64,000 bases of DNA from Amphiduros pacificus. Taxonomy: Eukaryota > Annelida > Polychaeta > Phyllodocida > Hesionidae. The DNA lies in NCBI GenBank assembly GCA_949316495.1, contig OX439012.1:33537927-33601926 (forward strand), read 5' to 3'. Made by a program: the position numbers and the translations under genes. Shown here in pieces: positions 55,271-64,000 of the stretch. Below the pieces are notes generated by a model. That model had not been told where the DNA came from. It did not search any database and saw only the letters and a list, made by a program, of their open reading frames with translations. The first letter of the stretch is position 1. Every line of letters begins with the position of its first letter.

Positions 55271-55760
55271 GACCTACTTCATGTTTCAGGTCCAAGCCAA
55301 TTAACCTTTACAGAGATAATATATTAACTACAGGCAGAGTAAGAATTACTTCATAATTTACAAAGCATACTATGACTGGGTTTGTTCTGATCATGACATT
55401 ATGTTAAGATTTAATCTGTCTTATAAGGCATTAATTAATATTTGGGGTTTCATAGAAATCAGCTATTAATTAGCCACAGATGCCAGTTATAACCAGGGTT
55501 AGGGTTTGGCCATTGATCTCCAAGGGGAGGTGCTGTAGTTGTGAAATTATTAAGCCAAGCGAGAGATTGGCATCTTGTCCACATGCAGACGACTGGTAAG
55601 TTTGATCGAGAAAACCACACAACTCTCTCCCACAGCCTAAACTATTCTTTATCTTGACATTTATCATACAGAGCTCTGATTTATAAAATATTTAATTATG
55701 ACAACTGCAAACACTCTTTACATACTTGAAACTGACTGCTCAGAACTGGGTGGTGAGTAT
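55271..55760. other. Intergenic, nothing recognised
   Basis: Unique sequence. A lone CCAGGGTTAGGGTTTGG near 55494 echoes the neighbouring telomere-like tract. Confidence 0.4.
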
Positions 55761-55761
55761 T

Positions 55762-56004
55762 TACTTGACATCCCACTAGGTGTCAGCACCTTTTACTCCT
55801 GTACTTGACATCCCACTAGGTGTCAGCACCTTTTACTCCTGTACTTGACATCCCACTAGGTGTCAGCACCTTTTACTCCTGTACTTGACATCCCACTAGG
55901 TGTCAGCACCTATTACTCCTATACTTGACATCCCACTAGGTGTCAGCACCTTTTACTCCTGTACTTGACATCCCACTAGGTGTCAGCACCTTTTACTCCT
56001 GTAC
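55762..56004. repeat. 40-bp minisatellite, six copies
   Basis: Units TACTTGACATCCCACTAGGT plus GTCAGCACCTTTTACTCCTG, almost identical, 40 bases each. Confidence 0.96.
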
Positions 56005-56795
56005 ATTTATAAATCAATATGACTTCCTCATTGAGGAGCAGACGATACTTGGAGTGATGAATGCGGGACTTCTCATAGTTAATGTGAATGAACTAAATGT
56101 TCAGAAAGTAGATCCTTGGTCCTCTTAACATTCAATATAAAATATCATACATCATAACAGTTCAACATGTTACAGCATATAATACCAGGCAGCTTTAATA
56201 TCTAGGATTAAGCTACTTGTACACATCTTGAAACAATTCTATTGATAGTTGTTGGTGGTTTGGCATTATCATTCTGCCACCTGGTGAGAGTTTCAGACAC
56301 TAAACCCCCACACAGCCCTCTGGTGGGTATCTCAAATAAAAATTATAAATGCTGGGTCAAGTTTAATAATTATACAGACCTCCACATGATTTTAAACCTG
56401 ATTTTAACTTTCACCAACAAAATACATTTGGATCTAATAAAACAAGTTAAGTGTCATCATCTTTCTTTCATGTAAATATGAAAAATTCATGTATTTGAAA
56501 GCAAACTGGCAAAATCTCGGCCGGAGCTTCAGCAATAAGGAAATAATAACGCTTTGCAAATCTAAGGTCTATTATGGCCGCAGAAAAAAAAATATTTCCT
56601 AAAATATTCACTCACAATGAGACCTTGACAAAGCTTAGGCCAGGAAAAAAAGGCTTGTTTCTCATTGCAACCCTATCCCATTTTGCATAACACAAAGTTC
56701 CATGCACTGCCTCAAACCGAAAAAATCTTCTTGGCACAGCTGAGACCTCCGACAATTTATAATTATTAGAATAGAATATGGTATTATTGAGTCTA
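56005..56795. other. Intergenic, nothing recognised
   Basis: Unique sequence, no supported gene. Confidence 0.4.
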
Positions 56796-57037
56796 TACAA
56801 GAGCATTTATATTGCTGGCCTAAGAAACAAGAGCATTTATATTGCTGGCCTAAGAAACAAGAGCATTTATTTTGCTGGCCTAAGAAACAAGAGCATTTAT
56901 ATTGCTGGCCTAAGAAACAAGACCATTTATATTGCTGGCCTAAGAAACAAGAGCATTTATATTGCTGGCCTAAGAAACAAGAGCATTTATTTTGCTGGCC
57001 TAACAAACAAGAGCATTTATATTGCTGGCCTAAGAAT
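56796..57037. repeat. 30-bp minisatellite, eight copies
   Basis: Units GAGCATTTATATTGCTGGCC plus TAAGAAACAA, 30 bases. Frames stay open on both strands because 30 is a multiple of three. These are not genes. Confidence 0.96.
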
Positions 57038-57375
57038 AGGAGATATTTTCAGTTGCCCATATTGCCTGTTGTGAAGCTGGCCATCATATGTCTGTATAAC
57101 AGATACCAGTCATGAGAAATATCTTGACAGCTTACCACTGGCACAAGTATCATCAACAGACTTAAATTAAGATAAATAGCAAGTAATATCCATATGTATA
57201 TATATTATATATATATATATTATATATATAAGTGTGTGTATATACCCAAGTCGTTTTAGAACCCTTAATGCCAGATGCTCTTGATTCCTGAATATTTCTC
57301 ACCTCCCAGCACCATACCCCCTCTATACTTCCGTTCACTTTCAACAATCTCTCCCATTTGTGCAGTTTTCACATA
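57038..57375. other. Downstream of SEC62, contains (AT)n
   Basis: It includes a TA-rich simple repeat at 57198-57232 and otherwise unique sequence next to the SEC62 3' end. Confidence 0.5.
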
Positions 57376-57381
57376 TTTATT
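57376..57381 (-). promoter_or_regulatory. SEC62: Candidate polyadenylation signal of SEC62
   Basis: TTTATT on the plus strand is AATAAA on the gene strand, 64 bases after the SEC62 stop codon. Confidence 0.5.
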
Positions 57382-57444
57382 TCTTATATTTTTTTCTCAG
57401 TAATAAAATAATATCTTACACTCTTCAGATATCTACTTTTTCCC

Positions 57445-57899
57445 TCACTTTTCTTTTTTACTTTCCCCTTCGTTTTCCCCTTCGTTTTCCTCTTCGTTTT
57501 CCTCTTCTTGATCCATTTCTGCTGGATCTACCATTTCATACCCATTATCATTTTCACTTCCTGTCTCCTCTTTTTCAATTTCTTCCTCTTCATTTTCATT
57601 TCCTTCCTCCTTTTCACTTCCTTCTTCTTTCTCGCTTCCTTTTTCATTTTCCTCTTTTTCTTTGGCTTCCTCTTTCTCGCCTCCATTCTCTCTGGCCTGT
57701 ATTTCACTACACTCAGCCTCTCTCTTTTTCTTTTTCTCCTTTTTCTTATTTTTCTCATTAATTTCCTCTGATGTTTCATGATGATATAGGGGGCGGAAGG
57801 AATCGACAAAGCTGACGTCCTCTGTCAGATTAGGGAGGAACCAGAAGTGATGTCTGCCTATGGTTACCACCCAGATTATGCAGAACAAAATCAACCGAA
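57445..57899 (-). CDS. SEC62: SEC62 last coding exon
   Basis: 455 nt, acceptor TGTTTTTTCAG. It encodes the end of the second membrane segment (LILFCIIWVVTIG), the conserved GRHHFWFLPNLT and SFVDSFRPLYHHE, then a very acidic Glu/Lys tail. The tail contains NGYEMVDPAEMDQ, the counterpart of the FEMI motif that in vertebrate SEC62 overlaps the LC3-interacting region, and ends ESKKEK. Confidence 0.95.
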
Positions 57900-60800
57900 C
57901 TGAAAAAACAACAATCACAGTTATAATAGGTCATAATGTCCCGTGCATACGTAAGAGTATGAGTAACCATCAACCGTGTACCAATGAGAACCATCTGTTG
58001 GTCAATAGTTATTGTATTTCCACACAATCTGGGCTCTAAACAAATTACTTTATATCTGTGACACAATGTTGTCATGTACTTTATATCTGTGACACGATAT
58101 TGTCATGTGCTTTATATCTGTCACACAATATTGTCATGTACTTTATATCTGTCACACAATGTTGTCATGTGCTTTATATCTGTCACACAATGTTGTCATG
58201 TGCTTTATATCTGTCACACAATGTTGTCATGTGCTTTATATCTGTCACACAATGTTGTCATGTGCTTTATATCTGTCACACAATATTGTCATGTACTTTA
58301 TATCTGTCACACAATATTGTCATGTGTTATATATGTGTCACACAATGTTGTCATGTGCTTTATATCTGTCACACAATATCGTCATGTACTTTATATCTGT
58401 GACACGATATTGTCATGTGCTTTATATCTGTCACACAATATTGTCATATGCTTTATATCTGTCACACAATGTTGTCATGTGCTTTATATCTGTCACACAA
58501 TATTGTCATGTACTTTATATCTGTCAATACTGTCATGTACTTAATATCTGTCACACAATATTGTCATGTACTTTATATCTGTGGCACAATTCCATCGTTA
58601 GTAAATGCTTTAACTGATTTTAGGTTAATTTGAAATGAACAGAAACACTTTTTTGAATCATTACGTAGTTTAACACATCTATGATTTCTGTGGAATATGG
58701 GAATAGTGGAGAGATGTGATTATAATGATGTGGTACTTACTAACACACAGGGCAAGGATGAAACCGACGAATCCCGCAGCCGCCAGACTGAGATAATATA
58801 CACCAAGCCTGACCTCTGGTGGCCACAGTGGGAACAAACATATTGCTATAGCACCTAACACTGAAACAACAATACAAATGTCTGCTTAGTCCTGAGGTGT
58901 TTCACGACAAGATATCATATATATATTACTATACTATTACCAATGAATATATAAAATTCTACACATTTGATTTTTCGAGCAAAATGCTAAACATAAACCA
59001 TATAATTAAGAGTTGTGCTGACCATTCCTTTATCATCAAGTTTATGAGCATTTCCCGGAAAGAATCTGATGCTGTATAAAGGATAATTCTAAATAATGAT
59101 GAAGCTTTGCATCTGCCCACATTGCTTTTCTACAAAAGTTTCAAACTGAGGTTATGTCTATATTACCACAATGAGGCACTGGGTGTTCCAGGTCTTGAGA
59201 AACAATGCACTGTTTGAACTTTTTGAAAAATCATCAAAATAAAACAAAACCTGAGTTTCTTGGAAAATAGAGTTCATCTCTTGATTAGACTAATATCTTA
59301 CCAACATAAAGCTCAACAAGACAATTGTAGCTTCAGAGCACAAGATCTAGTTTTACTGACAGACAGAATGACAGAACACTTTCCACCTTGCAGAATAAGC
59401 TTAGCTGACAAGTCAGCACAGCTAAAAACAGGCCAAATTATTCAGTAATATTCAAGATAAACTTTGAACAAATTATGTCAGGATGCATTATCATTGAAAA
59501 GGATTTACCTAATAATAAACCTATGATGAACGTTTTGACTGGCACAGGGTCATATATCCATACATAAACCTGCAACAGATAGAGTATTTATACTGCATAG
59601 GCTCGGAGTGCCCCAGAGACACAAGTGGAGAGGCCAACATATAAAATATAAAAAATAGACAGATGTGCACAACACTTCACTCAAAGAACATGTTATCAAC
59701 TGCATAAAGAATACTGTCAAAATGTGAAGTCTTTACAAATGATTAAAAGAGCATATTTTTTATTCTAATTCTTTTTTAGGAGATAAAGGTTCCATTCCCT
59801 CTCCTAGACTCTATATTCTCTACTCATTTATTCTCCATTCATGTTTTGATTAATATATATAGCATACAAAAAACAAGATTGAGTCACTTAGAGTCATTCT
59901 AGTATCAGTTATTTTATATTATGAGTGAGTGCATATAGAGCCAGGCTGAAGTGAGTGCATATAGAGCCAGGCTGAAGCGAGTGCATATAGAGCCAGGCTG
60001 AAGTGAGTGCATATAGAGCCAGGCTGAAGTGAGAGCATATAGAGCCAGGCTGAAGCGAGTGCATATAGAGCCAGGCTGAAGTGAGAGCATATAGAGCCAG
60101 GCTGAAGTGAGTGCATACAGAGCCAGGCTGAAGTGAGAGCATATAGAGCCAGGCTGAAGTGAGAGCATATAGAGCCAGGCTGAAGTGAGTGCATATAGAG
60201 CCAGGCTGAAGTGAGAGCATATAGAGCCAGGCTGAAGTGAGTGCATACAGAGCCAGGCTGAAGTGAGAGCATATAGAGCCAGGCTGAAGTGAGTGCATAT
60301 AGAGCAAGGCTGAAGCGAGTGCATATAGAGCCAGGCTGAAGCGAGTGCATATAGAGCCAGGCTGAAGCGAGTGCATATAGAGCCAGGCTGAAGCGAGTGC
60401 ATATAGAGCCAGGCTGCATATAGAACCAGGCTGAAGTGAGAGCATATAGAGCCAGGCTGAAGCGAGTGCATATAGAGCCAGTGAGTGCATATAGAGCCAG
60501 GCTGAAGCAAGTGCATATAGAGCGAGGCTGAAGTGAGTGCATATAGAGCCAGGCTGAAGTGAGTGCATATAGAGCCAGGTTGAAGTGAGTGCATATAGAG
60601 CCAGGCTGAAGTGAGAGCATATAGAGCCAGGCTGAAGTGAGTGCATATAGAGCCAGGCTGAAGCGAGTGCATATACAGCCAGGCTGAAGTGAGTGCATAT
60701 AGAGCCAGGCTGCATATAGAGCCAGGCTGAAGTGAATGCATATAGAGCCAGGCTGAAGTGAGAGCATATAGAGCCAGGCTGAAGCGAGTGCATATACAGC

Positions 60801-63510
60801 CAGGCTGAAGTGAGAGCATATAGAGCCAGGCTGAAGTTACTCTACCTCCTCCCCGTCCTTGAAAACCTGCGAATCATGCATCTCCAATTTGAGTTTCTTT
60901 TTCTTCTTTTTTTCTTCATCCTAAAAGGTAAAGAATATACATTTTAGCAATCATTTCTTTTATGTCTGAGGTGTACAAGGTTATACTCCTTGAACCACCA
61001 AATAATGAGATACAACTCCATTAGGTCATGATCAGACTCCACTAGGTCATGATCAGACTCCATTAGGTCATGATCATGCTCCAATAGGTCATGATCAGAC
61101 TCCGCTAGGTCATGATCAGAATCCATTAGGTCATGATCAGACTCCATTAGGTCATGATCAGACTCCGCTAGGTCATGATCAGAATCCATTAGGTCATGAT
61201 CAGATGCCATTAGGTCATGATCAGACTAAGAGGTCATGACAAGACATGATGCACTGTAACTTTATTAGGTCCAGGTTATATCATAAAGTAAATAAAAATT
61301 AACCACAACATCCAGACATCTCCCCCGGCATCTTATAGCAATATCCCACTCAGTCCAAAGGTGGAGGGGTAATATAAATAAATCTCATTTATCATACCTT
61401 TTGTTTTTCTTCTTTTTCTTCTTTCTCTACTTCACTTTCCTTTTCCTTTTCCTTTCCTTCTTTTTCTTCATCCTTTTCTCCTGTTTTTTCCTTGTCTTTT
61501 CCTTTTTTGCTTTTCTTTTCTTTCTTCGTCTTTTTCTCCTGAAATTTAGCAGAATATGCAGAATGTCTGGGATATAGCTTTTATACATGGTGAAAATATC
61601 ATTTCATGGGCATGGCCAGGATGGAAATGCTAAAGAGAATCTTCAACCTGGGAGAACATTGTATAGAAAGCTGGAACCTGGGAGAACATCGTATAGAAAG
61701 CTGGAATCTGGGAGAACATTGTATAGAAAGCTGGAACCTGGGAGAACATTGTATAGAAAGCTGGAACCTGGGAGAACATCGTATAGAAAGCTGGAACCTG
61801 GGAGAACATTGTATAGAAAGCTGGAACCTGGGAGAACATCGTATAGAAAGCTGGAATCTGGTAGAACATGGTATAGAAAGCTGGAACTGGGAGAACATCG
61901 TATAGAAAGCTGGAACCTGGGAGAACATCGTATAGAAAGCTGGAACCTGGGAGAACATTGTATAGAAAGCTGGAACCTGGGAGAATATCGTATAGAAAGC
62001 TGGAACCTGGGAGAACATTGTATAGAAAGCTGGAACCTGGGAGAACATTGTATAGAAAGCTGGAACCTGGGAGAACATTGTATAGAAAGCTGGAACCTGG
62101 GAGAACATCGTATAGAAAGCTGGAACCTGGGAGAACATTGTATAGAAAGCTGGAATCTGGGAGAACATTGTATAGAAAGCTGGAACCTGGGAGAACATCG
62201 TATAGAAAGCTGGAACCTGGGAGAACATCATATAGAAAGCTGGAACCTGGGAGAACATTGTATAGAAAGCTGGAACCTGGGAGAACATTGTATAGAAAGC
62301 TGGAACCTGGGAGAACATCGTATAGAAAGCTGGAACCTGGGAGAACATCATATAGAAAGCTGGAATCTGGGAGAACATTGTATAGAAAGCTGGAATCTGG
62401 GAGAACATTGTATAGAAAGCTGGAACCTGGTAGAACATGGTATAGAAAGCTGGAACCTGGGGGAACATCGTATAGAAAGCTGGAACCTGGGAGAACATCA
62501 TATAGAAAGCTGGAAGCTGGGAGAACATCATATAGAAAGCTGAAATCTGGGAGAACATCATATAGAAAGCTGGAACCTGGGAGAACATCGTATAGAAAGC
62601 TGGAACCTGGGAGAACATCGTATAGAAATCTGGAATCTGGTAGAACATGGTATAGAAAGCTGGAACTGGGAGAACATCGTATAGAAAGCTGGAACCTGGG
62701 AGAACATCGTATAGAAAGCTGGAAGCTGGGAGAACATCGTATAGAAAGCTGGAACCTGGGAGAACATCATATAGAAAGCTGGAACCTGGGAGAACATCGT
62801 ATAGAAAGCTGGAACCTGGGTGCCATAGGCGTTCTTTACTATTCATGAAGACCCAGTTCTTACCAGACCTTATTCAGACCTTATCCCGGTTCTTACCAGA
62901 CCTTATTCTCCATTATTCCTTTATCTCAGTTAAGTCAAAATGCTTTCAATCTGGAGAAGGTGCAGTGACTATGGATGATGATTTATAGTAATGTGAAATG
63001 ATCATAGAACTTCACTAATAAGTTGTAGTTCAGTTTTATGTCTCAGATTTCCCACAGTTAAAACACTGTTCAGATTACCAATTAATACATAATTGATTAC
63101 CAATTAATACTTAATTGGTGTCAAGTTCCAAACTCTCATCTCATATGTGTTATTAATATCTGAGACAATTTCCTTAACTTTAGGGGGACAGTAGTTGCTG
63201 GGTCTTTTAATGGAATTGTGGCTGGGTCTTTTAATGGAATTGCTGCATGGTCTTTTAATGGCATTGTGGCAAGGTCTTTTAATGGAATTGTGGCTGGGTC
63301 TTTTAATGGAATTGCTGCACGGTCTTTTAATGGCATTGTGGCTGGGTCTTTTAATGACATCATGGCAAGGTCCCTTTTTTACTTACCTCCTCTTTTCCAC
63401 TCTCTTCTATTTCCTCTTTGAACTTCTTCCTTTTTCTTTCCTTATCCCGGTCCTTTTCTTTCTTTTTCTCGACACGCAATGCTCGATGAAAAATTCCTTT
63501 TCGTAATAAT
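57445..63510 (-). CDS. SEC62: SEC62, C-terminal six exons (span, partial gene)
   Basis: Sec62 is an endoplasmic reticulum membrane protein. Together with Sec61 and Sec63 it helps post-translational import of small secretory proteins and, in animals, contributes to ER-phagy. Six exons on the minus strand (63387-63510, 61398-61538, 60846-60920, 59509-59569, 58741-58860, 57445-57899) join in phase into about 324 residues. Visible are LLRKGIFHRALRVEKKK, a Lys/Glu-rich cytosolic linker, KLKLEMHDSQVF, YVWIYDPVPVKTFIIG, two membrane segments, GRHHFWFLPNLTEDVSFVDS and an acidic tail. These match vertebrate SEC62 block by block. About the first hundred residues lie beyond the right edge. Each long intron has its own minisatellite. 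Confidence 0.95.
58047..58585. repeat. 31-bp minisatellite, about 17 copies
   Basis: Units CTTTATATCTGTCACACAAT plus GTTGTCATGTG, 31 bases, in the last SEC62 intron. Open frames across it are artefacts. Confidence 0.95.
58741..58860 (-). CDS. SEC62: SEC62 penultimate exon (membrane segments)
   Basis: 120 nt, phase 1 to 1, acceptor TTGTTTCAG, donor GTTA|GTAAGT. It encodes VLGAIAICLFPLWPPEVRLG and VYYLSLAAAGFVGFILALCV: the end of the first membrane segment, the conserved LFPLWP, a short lumenal loop and the second membrane segment. Confidence 0.95.
58861..59508. other. SEC62 intron, nothing recognised
   Basis: About 650 bases of unique intron, without a tandem repeat. Confidence 0.5.
59509..59569 (-). 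CDS. SEC62: SEC62 exon (first membrane segment start)
   Basis: 61 nt, phase 0 to 1, acceptor CTGTTGCAG, donor TTAG|GTAAAT. It encodes VYVWIYDPVPVKTFIIGLLL, matching the conserved YVWIYDP entry into the first membrane helix. Confidence 0.95.
59600..59652 (+). mobile_element. Short SINE 3' end
   Basis: GGAGTGCCCCAGAGACACAA and GTGGAGAGGCCAACATATAA closely match 9011-9055. The tail has become AAAATATAAAA. Confidence 0.55.
59930..60838. repeat. 26-bp minisatellite, about 35 copies
   Basis: Units GAGCCAGGCTGAAGTGAGTG plus CATATA, 26 bases, with a few truncated units. All three minus frames are open for about 300 codons simply because the unit has no stop. It ends about seven bases from the next SEC62 donor. 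Confidence 0.96.
60846..60920 (-). CDS. SEC62: SEC62 exon (linker to membrane domain)
   Basis: 75 nt, phase 0 to 0, acceptor CCTTTTAG, donor GAGGAG|GTAGAG. It encodes DEEKKKKKKLKLEMHDSQVF and KDGEE. KLKLE.HD.QVF.DG is conserved just before YVWIYDP in the family. Confidence 0.93.
61013..61228. repeat. 21-bp minisatellite, about 10 copies
   Basis: Units GACTCCATTAGGTCATGATC plus A, 21 bases, with palindromic TCATGA. Frames stay open because of the period. Confidence 0.95.
61398..61538 (-). CDS. SEC62: SEC62 exon (Lys/Glu-rich linker)
   Basis: 141 nt, phase 0 to 0, acceptor AAATTTCAG, donor AAAAG|GTATGA. It encodes EKKTKKEKKSKKGKDKEKTG and an alternating K/E run. Composition and position match the charged cytosolic linker of SEC62, though sequence identity cannot be judged in such low complexity. 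Confidence 0.88.
61635..62825. repeat. 30-bp minisatellite, about 40 copies
   Basis: Units AACCTGGGAGAACATCGTAT plus AGAAAGCTGG, 30 bases. Open frames of up to 415 codons on either strand are artefacts of the period. It lies in a SEC62 intron. Confidence 0.96.
62826..63185. other. SEC62 intron, nothing recognised
   Basis: Unique sequence with a short duplication of TCTTACCAGACCTTATTC (62858 and 62891). Confidence 0.5.
63190..63367. repeat. 24-bp minisatellite, about 7 copies
   Basis: Units GCTGGGTCTTTTAATGGAAT plus TGTG, 24 bases, ending about 15 bases from the donor of the SEC62 exon at 63387. Confidence 0.95.
63387..63510 (-). CDS. SEC62: SEC62 exon (FHRAL block)
   Basis: 124 nt, entering after two bases of a codon, acceptor TATTTGTAG, donor GAGGAG|GTAAGT. 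It encodes LLRKGIFHRALRVEKKKEKD and a basic/acidic run to SGKEE. The LL.K.FFHRAL.V block is a SEC62 hallmark. Earlier exons are off the window. Confidence 0.95.
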
Positions 63511-64000
63511 CTACAAATACATAATTATACAAGATATGTACTGAGACATTGTTGGAAAAAATCACTTATGTGATTCTGTCTCCTTTTAAAATAAAAGTTC
63601 AAAGTGGTGTGAGACAATGTTATAGGCTACTGAAGGGCAGAAACAACAATGTCTAGCAACCAACCACTCCACACTGTCAAACAGGTATGCAATTTCCTAG
63701 CAGAATAATGAGTGCAAAATAACTACGCAGCAAATCAAAGAACACAACAGATTATGCTGAAAACTTGTGATGGGTCCATTGCTTCTCAAGCATGGATCAA
63801 AATGCGACATTTGTGATTTCAATGAGCCATTGTCGAATGTCTCCCCTAAACAAGTTCACTGGACATACCGTATTTACTCGAATATAGGAAGACCCTGTAT
63901 ATAAGATGACCTCCCCGAATTGATGTGATTTTGCTTGAAAAGGCCAATTTCCGATTAAAGGACGAGTCGATTTTCTCGAGCCATCGGGACTGCTACCAAT
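63511..64000. other. SEC62 intron at window edge, nothing recognised
   Basis: Unique sequence reaching the right edge. No further SEC62 exon could be recognised. Confidence 0.45.

Noticed and set aside
57360-57771. Plus-strand phenylalanine/leucine-rich frames
   Set aside because: Antisense of the Glu/Lys-rich tail of SEC62.
58055-58633. Plus-strand frames of 70-170 codons encoding cyclic Cys/His-rich peptides
   Set aside because: 31-bp minisatellite in a SEC62 intron, open in several frames at once.
59909-60819. Three minus-strand frames of about 290 codons
   Set aside because: All three frames of the same strand are open over one 26-bp minisatellite and encode the same cyclic peptide. 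There is no start context or splice evidence.
61587-62848. Overlapping open frames of 296-415 codons on both strands
   Set aside because: They lie wholly in a 30-bp tandem repeat whose period is a multiple of three and whose unit has no stop, so frames stay open by construction. The region is a SEC62 intron.

Overview
This is an AT-rich window from a metazoan nuclear genome. It carries parts of three spliced protein genes, tRNA-derived SINEs, two LINEs, several small inverted-repeat DNA elements and an exceptional load of tandem repeats. The genes (a membrane guanylate cyclase, a secreted WSC-domain protein and SEC62) are found across animals. The repeat style suggests an invertebrate, perhaps a lophotrochozoan such as a mollusc, but the sequence does not settle the species.

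Layout. 1-4315 (+): the last two coding exons and 3' end of a membrane guanylate cyclase whose body lies to the left; its last-but-two intron holds an inverted-repeat transposon and a 1.8-kb 29-bp minisatellite. 6524-24878 (-): a complete gene of 16 coding exons, with every splice phase consistent, encoding a 994-residue protein: signal peptide, two WSC domains, a long helical region and a beta-rich C-terminus. 25.2-32.8 kb: a repeat graveyard with copies of a minisatellite-bearing element, a nest of DNA transposons, SINEs and a decayed jockey-like LINE. 32.86-36.72 kb (-): a nearly whole LINE inserted into that older LINE with a 5-bp target duplication. 36.86-53.44 kb: one 16.6-kb satellite of about 404 copies of a 41-bp unit, with higher-order periodicity. 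53.4-57.4 kb: a 517-bp hAT-like element, degenerate telomere-like repeats and short minisatellites. 57.4-64 kb (-): the last six coding exons of SEC62, a subunit of the ER translocon; its first exons lie off the right edge.

The most unusual observation is in the WSC gene. Several private intronic minisatellites are built from the gene's own splice junctions. Thirty-eight 59-bp units each carry the exon-9 acceptor plus the first exon bases, about 30 units of 32 bp carry the exon-10 donor, and smaller duplications copy the acceptors of exons 5, 14 and 15. In the 59-bp array each unit could also be read as a 36-nt phase-symmetric micro-exon without stops. That reading is a hypothesis which RNA evidence would settle.

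Almost every long open frame outside the three genes and the LINEs is an artefact of tandem repeats, many with periods that are multiples of three.
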